DNA of 64,000 nt from Corallococcus sp. EGB (GCF_019968905.1 NZ_CP079946.1:3906001-3970000); one strand, 5' to 3'; shown: positions 32,001-41,246, counted from the stretch's first letter. The notes: generated by a model not told the origin, from the letters alone. Made by a program: numbers and translations.

Positions 32001-35000
32001 GACCGGCTCAATCGCTTGGTGTCGATGCTGGAGGCGGCGGGCCCAGCGGGTGGTCCGGCGGCGACGGCGACCCACGTCGCCTACGACGGCGCGGGCAACG
32101 TCCGGAGCATCAAGCAGGGCTGCGCGGCCGGCACCACGCTGGATACCTGCGCCAATCAGCCGGCCATTGAGTACCTGCATGACGACTTCGGCAACCTGCT
32201 GGAGGTGAAGGCCCCGTGGGGCATGGCCGCCACGCCGGGTCAGACGCCATCCGCGGGCCCCAGCGTCATCCAGTTCGCCTATGACACCCTGGGCAACCCC
32301 ATCGTCAAGCAGACCTCCAGCATGGCGCAGACGGCGAGCTGGACGGCCTATCAGTACGATGCCATCGGTCGGCAGCTCTGGGCTGACGCGCGGAGGAGCA
32401 CGCAGTCCGAGCGTCTCTACCAGTATTGGTACGCAGGGCAGGTTCCTGGCGTCCCCACGGGGTGTCCGGCGGCCTTCCCCGGGCAGCAGCACGTCATGGT
32501 GGATTCGTTTGGATCGACCTGGTTCCAGTACGATGCCTTCGGGCGCGTCACCGCGAAGTACCGCGTCCGTGGCGCGCAGACGCACCCTCCGTCGCAGGGC
32601 TGCAATACGTCTCCCTTCTTCTCTGGGAAGGACAGCCCGAACCACTTCTACTCCTACGACTACGCTGGGCGGTTGATGGGTGAAATCTACCCGTATGGCC
32701 GGGGTATCGAATACCGCTACTACGCGGCCAGCACGGGCATGCCTCACCGGATCAGCGACATCTATGCGGCTCACCTGTATCCCGACGGCAGCTCGGGCCA
32801 GGACCCCCTGATTACTGCGGTGGAGTGGGAACCCTACGGTGGCTTGAAGGCGTACCGGGTGCATTCTCGAGGCGAGTCGGGCATTCCGGTTTCCGCCCAG
32901 GTTCGCTACCACCAGGGGGGGAGTAACGCGGGGATTGCAGACTGCTCCACGGCTTCTTTCTCGCAGGCGGTAGATTCCGCGGGCGTTCCGTTTGGTCGGC
33001 TTTCAGGTTTGAGCGTTACCCGGAGCACCACAGGAGACGTCTTCAAGCGGGCCTACCGCTACCAGGCCGACCAACTGTTGGGAGAGGACACGTGCATCCT
33101 TCAGACCTCGAGCACGCAGATGCCCGCCACGCAGGACTACGCAGGGCCATCTGGAGAGCCAGGGTATGATGCTCGTCTCCAATTGCGCCGCGTGCGTAAT
33201 GGGCATGGGGTCGGCGGAAATATGTCTGTGACGGATCGGACTATGTCTTATTCGTACGATGCGCGCGGCAACCGGACGAGCGAAACTCAGAACAACTTCA
33301 CGGTACAGTCCGAGTACACAAGCGCCTTCCCCAGAGTGGATCAGCTTGTGACCCGCAAGCACTCGGCCCCCGCGTGCCCGACTGGGCAGGTCGGCTGCCT
33401 GAGCTACGGCATCACGACCCGCTATCAGCATGACATGGCGGGCCGGATGAGCAATGCGTCCTGGTATCTCACCCAGACGTCGCCTTCTCCGTACTACTCG
33501 CTGACGCTCAATGCGACCACGGCTTCCCCCGTGGACCTCGGGGCGGTCTACCGGCAGGTTTCGAGTACTCAGACGGGCGGTTCGGGCAGCAACTACGAAT
33601 ACTTCTACGACGCGGCAGGTCGGCGGCGCCTGAAGCGCAGTTGGGACGGACGTGAAGACGAGTACTTTTACTCAGGCACGCAATTGCTGGTGGATGTGGG
33701 GCAGATCTCCGCGAATCCGAGCACGACGGATTATGTGTTGGACGAGTACGTGTGGCTGGATGGTCGGCCCGTGGCGATCATCAAGTCCCGCTTCGAACAT
33801 ACATCGTTCGTGCGGATGGCGGATAACACCCAGGACTGCGCGCGTTTCAGTGTGGAGTCGGACGTTCCCTGCGGCACGTACTTCCCAGTGACGGATGGCA
33901 TTGGGAAGCCCGTTCTCCTGCTGGATTCAAAGGGACGGATCAGCGGGACGGGGGATTACGAGCCATTCGGCCATGTCAATCGCGTTGCCCAATATGCTGC
34001 GGCTCAGGATCCCATCCCTTCCATGGCGACGCTCCAGGCGCCGGCGAACCCGGCGCTGGTCACCCAGGTCCGAGGCCGCTTTGAGTGGGTTTCCGTAGGG
34101 GTCCAAGAGGGTGTTTATCTCTCTGATGCCCAGAGCACTCCTTTGCAGGGCGCCAACAGCGGGGATGGACAGCTAGTGGGGGGAACCAGGGGGCATGTGC
34201 TTACGCCTGGCTGGGTGAATACCCCCTCGGATGGCACCTTCTATGTGGTTATTGCGCTCGATAATGATAGCCAGACTCATGCTACGGCCTATCTCAGCGG
34301 CTTCGAGTATCGCCGATATGAGCCCACCACTAAGCCGGTGTGGCTGCCTTTGCGTTACCCGGGACAGTATTATGATTCGGAAACCGAGCTGTTTGAAAAC
34401 TGGAACCGGTACTACGACGCAAGCATTGGAAGGTTCTTTGCTCCTGACCCTGCTGTAGCTGAGCCCGTATTGATGATCGCGGCTTTGGAGAAAGGCCGTT
34501 CTATGGGGGCATATGCATATGCAGCAAATTCTCCTGTCGTGATGGTCGACACAACTGGGCTTCATGAGGCCGGTGAGACAGATATTTCTTCGGCATCGTC
34601 GGCCCAGGGGGAAGGAGTGGCTGAGTGCGCAAAAGATCCTCAATGCGCAGAGTTCATGGCGAGCTACGCCGTATCGGTTTCGCTATTGCAGGTTCAAGTG
34701 CCATTTGCGGCAGGTGTGGCACTCACGATCCTCGCAAATCCCGGTGAGTTGTCGGCGAATGATGGCTCGCAGCCATCGTCGAACGACACGACGGTTGCGC
34801 CACCATTGACCGAAACCCCTGCGACTGAGCCTTACGCGAGACCCGCAAATGCAACGACACCGGAGATGCGGGCGTCCGTTCAGGGAAAGCCATGTGCTGA
34901 TTGTGGTGCTGTTACTCCCAACCAGAGGGCTGATCATATCAAGCCGCTCGTTGTGGAACATTACGAGACCGGAAAGATTGACCTGCAGAAGATGAGGACG

Positions 35001-35099
35001 ATTGAGGCTGTTCGGCCACAGTGCCCTACGTGCTCGGCTCGGCAAGGAGGGATTTTGCGGCAGTTCTCTATGGCGATGAGGAGATTGATCAAGCGATGA
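29001..35099 (+). CDS. RHS/YD-repeat polymorphic toxin with HNH-like nuclease tip
   Basis: A ~2032-aa RHS protein. Residues 33-52 form one hydrophobic segment (signal anchor). The next ~1700 residues are RHS/YD repeats (YDYAGRLMGEIYPYGRGIEY, YDAIGRQLW) that build a closed shell. The core-end motif YYDASIGRFFAPDP is near residue 1805. Beyond it is a variable tip of ~200 residues with a Cys2...Cys2 HNH-like nuclease module: C1965, C1968, D1978-H1979 (ADHIKPLV), C2008, C2011. The tip DNA is visibly AT-richer than the shell, as expected from module exchange. A GTG at 29028 after AGAGGAAGG and an ATG at 29070 are other possible starts. The stop overlaps the immunity gene (ATGA). Confidence 0.92.
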   Translation: MSEFREEGNVEDNGKPNVGAGTVMKKRWSRGAVRGLIVSGVVLVGLGVAVATEYTNEQVQQRVDQAPLSPAPPLGGPGSAGVSTEAAVPVGSLRPTYTETDFSLSSAIGDFAFTRTFTASTEANDLGIPEKRMLTPFGRVMSPNGTSNSFRWTHNLYSYVLMGVNRLKDPSETDVVERNFATVVAPSGNTYRFDLFDLETPGTFAYSTRDQHVKLRWDGDGFTLISPEGRFRYTQDVLVGGQTQVALPHTRWSSAFFLTEIEPTSYGTSMVAGNAGRRLIASLQYHTATPAGCTAPSTTYARPTAMVRYVNLANGARLAFSYAALPTQDTTLTSTHECVLSKVDLEEGTSGTGLGTRNVVTYDFAMHDINGLVVSNPAGMLGGARYYVGVAPNVPAGAEAPVPTQMTYIWSDLGATFGTVRWKVFRDGVLVSNKLLDRQRFYVKEDEDSWRKQWVTAVNAVTGPWCGPGMLSGSCASSQKQSFDELVSAGDGFQQSRANLVRSFIATNSWTHGVTTTGAEIKCGTDGFYNEPYCKGVGISLTPQHPRGWNAEYLGDAPYYERWTGMAKNQKDARGFYSVYTNALATNGNGSRAEIPLGLYMKPGEMRKAEFGALDYSGNGALLTKFYSYEYGRAGTYPGYEQQLKTETGTSAMASRVGPSAQATWTYQYEPTTNRLMAKVRSGYTWDFTTSFGTPTLKHLATFYRTYRSCSAESQANADPQARAVEIEGPCWVSSETATSCNGPAPVTHYFYGAATASNGQQQHLVRKRVFTQLVSAGQCGTAPYLDTTYDAYDDAGRLLQSTDSAGIQTRYAYAAGKLVRKTVKAGLLADLVTDYGYDNGLHGDYIRHPDGRYEVQCYRTGTGSSGCVGGTLTDKLQWKATAASASGANYSERVNYFYRWGRLSKEETLAAGGVLRSRRTYDADPLGRPTFQGFGEEWGEGASWNSTYSYTKLFDSENNPIREGLPYLASYGRPAAFCGGFNSSGALTTLPPECRAFEYDRLNRLVSMLEAAGPAGGPAATATHVAYDGAGNVRSIKQGCAAGTTLDTCANQPAIEYLHDDFGNLLEVKAPWGMAATPGQTPSAGPSVIQFAYDTLGNPIVKQTSSMAQTASWTAYQYDAIGRQLWADARRSTQSERLYQYWYAGQVPGVPTGCPAAFPGQQHVMVDSFGSTWFQYDAFGRVTAKYRVRGAQTHPPSQGCNTSPFFSGKDSPNHFYSYDYAGRLMGEIYPYGRGIEYRYYAASTGMPHRISDIYAAHLYPDGSSGQDPLITAVEWEPYGGLKAYRVHSRGESGIPVSAQVRYHQGGSNAGIADCSTASFSQAVDSAGVPFGRLSGLSVTRSTTGDVFKRAYRYQADQLLGEDTCILQTSSTQMPATQDYAGPSGEPGYDARLQLRRVRNGHGVGGNMSVTDRTMSYSYDARGNRTSETQNNFTVQSEYTSAFPRVDQLVTRKHSAPACPTGQVGCLSYGITTRYQHDMAGRMSNASWYLTQTSPSPYYSLTLNATTASPVDLGAVYRQVSSTQTGGSGSNYEYFYDAAGRRRLKRSWDGREDEYFYSGTQLLVDVGQISANPSTTDYVLDEYVWLDGRPVAIIKSRFEHTSFVRMADNTQDCARFSVESDVPCGTYFPVTDGIGKPVLLLDSKGRISGTGDYEPFGHVNRVAQYAAAQDPIPSMATLQAPANPALVTQVRGRFEWVSVGVQEGVYLSDAQSTPLQGANSGDGQLVGGTRGHVLTPGWVNTPSDGTFYVVIALDNDSQTHATAYLSGFEYRRYEPTTKPVWLPLRYPGQYYDSETELFENWNRYYDASIGRFFAPDPAVAEPVLMIAALEKGRSMGAYAYAANSPVVMVDTTGLHEAGETDISSASSAQGEGVAECAKDPQCAEFMASYAVSVSLLQVQVPFAAGVALTILANPGELSANDGSQPSSNDTTVAPPLTETPATEPYARPANATTPEMRASVQGKPCADCGAVTPNQRADHIKPLVVEHYETGKIDLQKMRTIEAVRPQCPTCSARQGGILRQFSMAMRRLIKR

Positions 35100-35452
35100 A
35101 CAAGATCGATAGGCGTGAGCAGATTGCGGTCTGCGATCAGTATGGTGCCGAATTTGTTGACAGCCCCGAGAACATGAAGATTGGCATTGCTGATAACGTC
35201 AAGTCCGGGCTTCTCCCAATTAATGGGTTGAGGCATCCCATTGAGAATGGGACTGCGGGCTGGTACATATGGGCTGGGAAGGGGGACATTCCGCAAGATG
35301 ATCCGGATTTTTTCAAGCCGATGCATGTCGCGCACTTGCCTCGCATTTGCCCAGGCATTGTTCGATTCCTCGGTCTTGCTCCTGGGTGGCGCTTCCTTGT
35401 GGCGGGTGACTATCAGGATGTGTGGTTCGACCCTGCTTTGCTGAAGATTTAG
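35096..35452 (+). CDS. Imm33-like immunity protein for the RHS toxin
   Basis: A 118-aa cytosolic acidic protein, translated by ATGA overlap with the RHS stop, the typical place of a cognate immunity gene. The central block (SGLLPINGLRHPIENGTAGW, then WAGKGDIPQDDPDFF and GWRFLVAGDYQDVWFD) matches what I remember of the Imm33/DUF2185 immunity fold. Low GC matches the toxin tip rather than the chromosome. It should bind and block the HNH-like tip in the producing cell and its kin. Confidence 0.82.
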   Translation: MNKIDRREQIAVCDQYGAEFVDSPENMKIGIADNVKSGLLPINGLRHPIENGTAGWYIWAGKGDIPQDDPDFFKPMHVAHLPRICPGIVRFLGLAPGWRFLVAGDYQDVWFDPALLKI

Positions 35453-35500
35453 TGCAGATGGCTCCTGGTTCGGCATTCGGGCTCTGGTAGGGCAGGCCGA

Positions 35501-37822
35501 CTATCGAACTAGCAGTTCCACGATGAACGTCGCGCCCTGCCCGGGTTGGCTGTCCACGCGCAGGGTGCCGTGGTGGGCTTCGACAATCTGCCTCGTGATG
35601 AAGAGGCCCAAACCCAAGCCACCGTAGTGCCGGGTGGAAACGGCGCGGGTGAACTTCTCGAAGATGGCCTGGAGGCTTCCTGGCGCGATGCCGATGCCTT
35701 CGTCCCTCACGCTCAGCCTGGCCCGGCCCCGGTGACGCTCCACACGCAGCGTCACCGGGTGCCCGGCGCCGTACTTCAGCGCGTTGGACACCAGGCTGCT
35801 CGCCACCTGCTCCAGCCGGTGGCGGTCCCAACGGCCCACGATGCCCGGGGGCGCTTCGACGATGAACTCACAGCCCGCCTTCGCGGCCTGGGGCTGGAAA
35901 CGCTCCACGACGGTGCGCACCACGTCGGCCAGGTCCACGTCCTCCAACTGCAACGGCGCGGAGGGGCCCGTGAGCTGTGTCACCTCCAACAGGTCGTTGA
36001 TCAGCGTGGTCATCTTCCGGATCTGCCCTGAGATGGTCTCCGCCGTCTTCACCACGTGCTCCCGCAGCGCCTCCAGCGTCTGCTCCGCCTGTGCATCCCT
36101 CACCAGGGATTGGAGCCTGAGCTGCAACGGTGTCAGCGGCGTCTTCAATTCGTGGGACGCCACCGTCAGGAATTCGTCCCGGAGCGACACCGCGTGCTGC
36201 AACTGGGCCTGCGTCTTGCGCAGCTCGGTGACGTCCTGGAGCGCCAGGAGGACCGTGTCCGGATGGCCGTGCTGGGCGGGCAGGGGAGCCGCTTCCACCA
36301 GCAGGGAGTAGTGCCCGGTGGGCGTATGCCAGACGACTGCCTCGCCGTGCACCGGGATGCCCTTCACCGCGCGGATGCCGGGGATCTCATCCATGCGGAG
36401 CTCACGGCCTGCTTCATCCGTGAAACGGTGCGAACCCTGGCTGTAGGTCTCCTCGCTCAGGCCACCGGGAATTTCACCACCGGCCATCTGCCTGGCCGCC
36501 TGGTTCGCGAAGAGGATGCGGCCGGTCCAGGGCTCGACCAGGATCATCGCCACCGGCGTGCGGTCCAGCACCGCCTCCAACCACTGCTGCTGGGTGCTGA
36601 GCGAGGCGGCCCACTCCTCCAGCTTCCTGCGCGCCTCCACCCGCTCCGTCACGTCGATGGCGAATGACAGCACGGAGTCCACGTGGCCCTTCACGTCGCG
36701 CAGCGGCTGGTACGCCACGTCGAATTGCCGCGTCGCCTTCATGCCATCACCCTCGAGGTTGAGGGTGACCGGGACCTCTTTCTCCACGAACGGCTCTCCC
36801 TCGGTGTAGGCCTTGTCCAGCAGCCGCGAGTACTCGACCGCCCGCTCACTGTCGAAGTCCTTGATGGAAAGGCCCATCAGGTCCGCGCCCCCGGACAGGG
36901 ACTTGTAGAGGGGGTTCACCAGCGTGAAGACCTGGCGCTCGCCGGAGAGGATGGCGATGGAGGCCGGGGCGCTCGTCAGCACGGCGCGCAGCCTCGCGCG
37001 CTCGTTCTCCGCCTGGGCCTCCGCCTGCTTGCGCTCGGTGATGTCCTCCGCCGTGGCGACCCATTCGCGGATGGTGCCTTTGTCACCAAACACGGGTACG
37101 GCCCGGCCCACCACGTCCCGATAGCCGCCCGCGTGGAAGCGCAGGCGGAACTCGCCCCGGTAGGACTTCTTCGTGCGCAGGGACTCCACCCAGCCTCGCA
37201 CCACGCGCTTTCGATCATCCGGGTGGATGCCGGCGAGCCAGCCCAGCCCCAGGTGCTCCGTGTGCGTCTGGCCGGTGAAGGCCATCCAGCGCGGCGCGGG
37301 CTCCAACACCTCGCCGCGAGCGTTGGTTGTCCACACCGGCTGCGCCATGGCTTCCACCAACGAGCGGTAGCGCTGCTCGCTGGCCACCAGCGCGTCATGG
37401 GCCCTGCGCTGCTCGGTGACCTCCACCACGATGACGCCGATGCCCAGGAGGACTCCCGCGCCCGTGCGCACCGGGTAGTAGCTGACGAGGAAGTGGCGCT
37501 CGACGCCCAGCTCCTTGGCGGTGACACCCCTGACCTCCACCGTCTGCGCGGCCCCGCCGTCCATGATGCGCTGGTACTGGGGCCGCAGCGTCGGCCACAT
37601 CTCAGGGACGATCTCCTGGACCTTGCGGCCCAGGTGGGCGGCGCGGGGGACACCGTTGATCTCCGCCAGCGCGTCGTTGACCTGGACGAAGCGCTGCTCC
37701 AGGTCCACCACGGCAAGCCCCACGGGCGTGCTGGCGACCAGCGTCTCGAGGAGCAGCCGGGAGTGCGCATCGGTGCGCGCCTCGGAGTCCTCCCGGTCGA
37801 AGCTTGCGCTGGGGCTCTCCAC
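35501..37822 (-). CDS. Multi-PAS sensor histidine kinase
   Basis: A 773-aa soluble histidine kinase with no membrane segment. Four PAS-type sensor domains lie in tandem (each ending in a DxTER/DVTE linker: EVTEQRRAHD, DITERKQAEAQ, DVTERVEARRK, DVTELRKTQAQ). They are followed by a HisKA dimer domain with the phospho-His in VASHELKTPLTPL and a HATPase_c domain with N box (SNALKYG), G1 (DEGIGIAPG) and G2 (GGLGLGLF). The GTG at 37822, 5 bases after AGAGGAGG, was chosen over an ORF start 24 codons upstream. No response regulator is nearby, so it is an orphan kinase, common in myxobacteria. Confidence 0.92.
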   Translation of the reverse strand: MESPSASFDREDSEARTDAHSRLLLETLVASTPVGLAVVDLEQRFVQVNDALAEINGVPRAAHLGRKVQEIVPEMWPTLRPQYQRIMDGGAAQTVEVRGVTAKELGVERHFLVSYYPVRTGAGVLLGIGVIVVEVTEQRRAHDALVASEQRYRSLVEAMAQPVWTTNARGEVLEPAPRWMAFTGQTHTEHLGLGWLAGIHPDDRKRVVRGWVESLRTKKSYRGEFRLRFHAGGYRDVVGRAVPVFGDKGTIREWVATAEDITERKQAEAQAENERARLRAVLTSAPASIAILSGERQVFTLVNPLYKSLSGGADLMGLSIKDFDSERAVEYSRLLDKAYTEGEPFVEKEVPVTLNLEGDGMKATRQFDVAYQPLRDVKGHVDSVLSFAIDVTERVEARRKLEEWAASLSTQQQWLEAVLDRTPVAMILVEPWTGRILFANQAARQMAGGEIPGGLSEETYSQGSHRFTDEAGRELRMDEIPGIRAVKGIPVHGEAVVWHTPTGHYSLLVEAAPLPAQHGHPDTVLLALQDVTELRKTQAQLQHAVSLRDEFLTVASHELKTPLTPLQLRLQSLVRDAQAEQTLEALREHVVKTAETISGQIRKMTTLINDLLEVTQLTGPSAPLQLEDVDLADVVRTVVERFQPQAAKAGCEFIVEAPPGIVGRWDRHRLEQVASSLVSNALKYGAGHPVTLRVERHRGRARLSVRDEGIGIAPGSLQAIFEKFTRAVSTRHYGGLGLGLFITRQIVEAHHGTLRVDSQPGQGATFIVELLVR

Positions 37823-38042
37823 GCACGCCTCCTCTGGCACCGACCCTTCCTGGCGAGCTTGGAGGCAGGGCCTCGTGACGCCGCTTCCCCTCATGGAAGT
37901 GGCCTGACCTGGAGGGTGTGCATCCCGGTCTCATGCGGTCAGCCCGTGCCCACCCGGAGACGCAGCCGTTGTCCGGCTGTCACCCAATGACGGATATGGC
38001 AGGGAGCCGGGCCCTCTCTTCCGGCGCATGCCTTCCGCACCA

Positions 38043-38417
38043 TCAGACGCGTGGCGGGCCGGCCCTGTCCTCGGCGCGGGGGCGTTGCTGCCAGGGCCAG
38101 CGTCCGTCGATCTCCACCTCCAGCGTGAAGCTGAGGAAGGTCCGGATGAGGACGATGAGGCCCAGGATGAACACCTGCCTGAGCGTGGGCGCCTCGGCGA
38201 CCGTGCGGATGATGTCCGCCGCGACGAGCAGCTCCAGCCCCAACAGGATGGCGCGGCCCAGATACTGGCGCAGCTGGCGGTAGGGGTTCGCCTGGCGTGC
38301 CCCCCGTGCGTCCCGGACGACGAAAGCCACGGAGACCGCCGCCCCCACCACCATCACGATCACGCCCGAGGCCTCGAACAGCTGGGCGGCCAGGCTCACG
38401 AAGTCCACGAATCGCAT
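38043..38417 (-). CDS. DUF1622 small membrane protein
   Basis: A 124-aa inner-membrane protein of the DUF1622 family (function unknown): helix 1 (FEASGVIVMVVGAAVSVAFV), then a basic YRQLRQYLGRAILLGLELLVAADIIRTV segment typical of the family, and a last helix (VFILGLIVLIRTFLSFTLE) with a polar tail. The ATG at 38417 has GGAAGGGAG 9 bases upstream and starts at the conserved region. It is divergent from the GHKL ATPase gene over 266 bases. Confidence 0.85.
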   Translation of the reverse strand: MRFVDFVSLAAQLFEASGVIVMVVGAAVSVAFVVRDARGARQANPYRQLRQYLGRAILLGLELLVAADIIRTVAEAPTLRQVFILGLIVLIRTFLSFTLEVEIDGRWPWQQRPRAEDRAGPPRV

Positions 38418-38683
38418 CCGCCGCTCCCTTCCCCAGAAGGTGCGATGCGCCAACGCGGCCAGCCACCCCGTCCCGGTTTCCCCGCGGGGCAAGCCTTCCG
38501 TCGCACGTGCGGGCCGGCGGCATCGCGCGTGGCTTCATGCCGCTCGGGCATACCTCCTTCAGGGGAGAGGCAAGGCGGAGGAGGTGCGCTAATGAATGAA
38601 TTCAGGCGCGAACCTGCCAGGGCGGCCATGTGAAGGGTTGCGCGCCAACCCTTGTTCCCCGACGTGCCGTGCAAGGAGTGCCG

Positions 38684-40609
38684 ATGTCCGCCAGGAAATC
38701 ATCGAGCTTGATCCATGCGATGCAGTCCAAAGGTACGCACCACTTCATTGAGCGGACGTACCGGGAAGGAGGGCAGTTCCAATGGGTTCGAGAGACGCTG
38801 GTGAATGCCATGGAGGCCGGAGCCACCCGCGTCGAGTACACGATTGAATGGCAGGCCGTCGAACGCCGAGGCGTCTACCGGCGCGTCATCGCCGACAATG
38901 GCAAGGGCATGCGCCGCGACGAGCTCGTCGAGTTCTTCAACACCTTCGGTGGAGGCGGCAAGCCGATTGGCGGCGTGACGGAGAACTTCGGCGTCGGCTC
39001 GAAGACGTCGTTGCTGCCGTGGAACCGCTACGGGATGGTGGTCGTGTCCTGGGTTGACGGTGAGCCCTCCATGGTCTGGCTCAAGCAGGATCCGGACACA
39101 GGCGAATACGGCCTGAAGTACTGGGAACTCCCTGCGGAGGACGAGGATGACAGCGGTCGCATCGAAACGGTGTGCTACCCGTTCAACGATGAAGAGCATG
39201 GCTGTGACTGGGAGGCCATCAAGCCGGAGTGGCTCGAGAACCATGGAACCGTCATTGTCCTCCTTGGAAATTCACCGACGGAAGACACGGTGTTGGGCGA
39301 TCCAGGCCGGGATGAGAAGACCGTCCATGGAATCCCGAAGTACCTCAACCACCGCTTCTGGGAGATTCCAGAAACCGTCTCCGTCTCCGTGGATGTCCTC
39401 CAGAGTGACGCCAAGGAGAACTGGCCGCGCAACTTCCAGGATTCGCGTCCTCGAGGCCTCCATCCAACGATTGTTCGCAAGGTCCACGGCGCCAGACATT
39501 GGATTGTTTTCAAACGGGGGCACGACGGAGGAGCGCTGTCGGATTCGGGCTCCCTCACGCTCAGCGACGGAACCCACGCGGATTGGTTCCTGTGGTCCGG
39601 CGAGCGCCCCAACATCCACGGCTATGCCGCGCAGACCGGCTACATCGCGGCGCTCTATCGCAACGAGCTTTACAACTACCAGACCCACCACTCGGTCTAC
39701 CGGTCACTGGGCGTGAGCGCCACGCAGGTCCGGCAGCGGCTCTGGATTGTGTTCCGGCCGCCGGAGCTCGACGCAGAGGGCCGCGCCGGTGTCTTCCCCA
39801 CCACCGACCGGAACTCCTTGAAGATGCGGGGCGGGCCGGGCTCGAACGACGACCTGCCGTTGAACGAGTGGGCCATCGAGTTCGCGGACAGGATGCCGGA
39901 GCCCATCCGGAAGGCGCTCGCGGAGGCGCGGACGGGCGAGGCCCGCAGCATCGAGGACGAAGCCTGGCGGGAACGCCTGATTGAACGCTTCGGGGCCCGC
40001 TGGAAGATGACCCGGCTCTCGGCCAAGAAGGAAGGCTCCGAGAACGTGAGCCCCGTCCAGAAGGGCGGACAGCTGGCGCTGCCTGGAACGCCGAGTGCCT
40101 CACGGCGCCCGCGCCCGGAGACCACCTCGCCTCGAAGAGGCGCGAGAGGCCCGGACAACCTCGGCGCCATGTCCGGGCCCGTGTCCGCCCGGAGCGCCCG
40201 CGTCGGCGGCGGTCTGCCGCACTGTCGACGGGTGAAGAAGGACGTAATGGAGAAGCCGGGCTACCTCGCGGTCTGGCAGCCCCGCGACCCCGAGTGCCCC
40301 AACGGGGTCGTGCTCCTGAACGTGGAGCACCCCGTCCTGCTGAAGCAGATCGCGCACCATCAGGCGCAGTATCCGGATCACTTCGCGAGTGACGTGGAGA
40401 CGGAGGTGCTCGGCGTCTACGAGGAGGTCGCCATCGCGAAGATCGCGCACTCGGAGTTCCTGCGCTCCATCCTCCCTTCGCCGGAAGTGGACGGGGAGCT
40501 GCGCTCGCCCCACGCGCTGACGCTGGCCTTGCTGGGGCTCGTGTCGGAGGACTTCGTGATCAACAACCGGCTCAGCAAGAAGCTCGGCAAGGCGCGCCCG
40601 GCCACGTAA
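38684..40609 (+). CDS. Orphan GHKL (HSP90/MutL-fold) ATPase
   Basis: A 641-aa cytosolic protein whose first ~250 residues are a GHKL ATP-binding domain: E37/N41 in the N-box helix (RETLVNAMEAG), the DNGKGM motif (71-76) and the lid ENFGVGSKTS (100-109). The middle (about 280-430) resembles an S5-fold transducer region. A low-complexity linker (about 475-530) leads to a separate C-terminal domain of about 110 residues (KPGYLAVWQPRDPECPNGVV...). No kinase, topoisomerase or HSP90 middle-domain signature is evident. AAGGAG lies 5 bases before the ATG. It stands alone between unrelated genes. Such orphan GHKL proteins occur in defence islands, but nothing here proves that role. Confidence 0.8.
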   Translation: MSARKSSSLIHAMQSKGTHHFIERTYREGGQFQWVRETLVNAMEAGATRVEYTIEWQAVERRGVYRRVIADNGKGMRRDELVEFFNTFGGGGKPIGGVTENFGVGSKTSLLPWNRYGMVVVSWVDGEPSMVWLKQDPDTGEYGLKYWELPAEDEDDSGRIETVCYPFNDEEHGCDWEAIKPEWLENHGTVIVLLGNSPTEDTVLGDPGRDEKTVHGIPKYLNHRFWEIPETVSVSVDVLQSDAKENWPRNFQDSRPRGLHPTIVRKVHGARHWIVFKRGHDGGALSDSGSLTLSDGTHADWFLWSGERPNIHGYAAQTGYIAALYRNELYNYQTHHSVYRSLGVSATQVRQRLWIVFRPPELDAEGRAGVFPTTDRNSLKMRGGPGSNDDLPLNEWAIEFADRMPEPIRKALAEARTGEARSIEDEAWRERLIERFGARWKMTRLSAKKEGSENVSPVQKGGQLALPGTPSASRRPRPETTSPRRGARGPDNLGAMSGPVSARSARVGGGLPHCRRVKKDVMEKPGYLAVWQPRDPECPNGVVLLNVEHPVLLKQIAHHQAQYPDHFASDVETEVLGVYEEVAIAKIAHSEFLRSILPSPEVDGELRSPHALTLALLGLVSEDFVINNRLSKKLGKARPAT

Positions 40610-40745
40610 GGCCAGGTCCAAGGTGTCGGAGAGTCGACGCGCCTCCAACCGGGGCCGGGCGGCTCCCTGCCACCCCATTGGTATTCCGCCAATGGATTGG
40701 AGGAAGTGCTGACCGGGTGGCGGGCCGGGTGGTAGAGACCGCCAC

Positions 40746-41246
40746 ATGACTCAGAGCGGCACTGAAGGGGTGTCGGCCCCGGACTTCCGGGAGGCGATGT
40801 CCCGGTGGGCGAGCGGGGTGGCCGTGGTGTCCGTCCGTGACGCGGACGGGATCGCGGCGACGACGGTCAGCTCCTTCAGCTCCCTCTCCCTGACGCCTCC
40901 GCTGATTGTCCTGGCGCTGCAGCAGTCCTCCCGCACGCTCAAGCGGGTGGAGGTTGCCCGTCGCTTCAGTGTGAGCGTGCTGTCCACCACCCAACGCGAC
41001 GTGTCCGTCCAATGCGCGAAGGGAGAGGCCGAAGGCCGGGTGTTCGACGAAGAGGCCTTCGTGCAGGACAGCCTGGTGGGTCTGGCGTGCGCTCTGTTGG
41101 ATGTGCACCGTTACGGCGATCACCTGTTGCTGGTGGGCCGCGTGGAGCGCATCCAGCGGGGAGTGGACGGAGAACCGCTGCTCTACTGGAACCGGGCGTA
41201 TCGCGCGCTGACGGCGCATCCGGAGCCAGGGCCCGCCCCGAAGTAG
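40746..41246 (+). CDS. Flavin reductase-like FMN-binding protein
   Basis: A 166-aa split-barrel flavoprotein of the flavin-reductase (DIM6/NTAB) family, which reduces FMN or FAD with NAD(P)H for partner monooxygenases. Family signs: FREAMSRWASGVAVVSV at the N-terminus, the flavin-contact segment ATTVSSFSSLSLTPPLIVLA, and the closing GDHLLLVGRVER. No partner oxygenase is adjacent. sodB follows after 43 bases and may share the transcript, which would link it to redox defence. Confidence 0.9.
   Translation: MTQSGTEGVSAPDFREAMSRWASGVAVVSVRDADGIAATTVSSFSSLSLTPPLIVLALQQSSRTLKRVEVARRFSVSVLSTTQRDVSVQCAKGEAEGRVFDEEAFVQDSLVGLACALLDVHRYGDHLLLVGRVERIQRGVDGEPLLYWNRAYRALTAHPEPGPAPK

Noticed and set aside
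37842-37860. A sigma-54 promoter-like TGGCAC element upstream of the histidine kinase
   Set aside because: The -12 half does not match TTGC and the orientation is away from the kinase gene.
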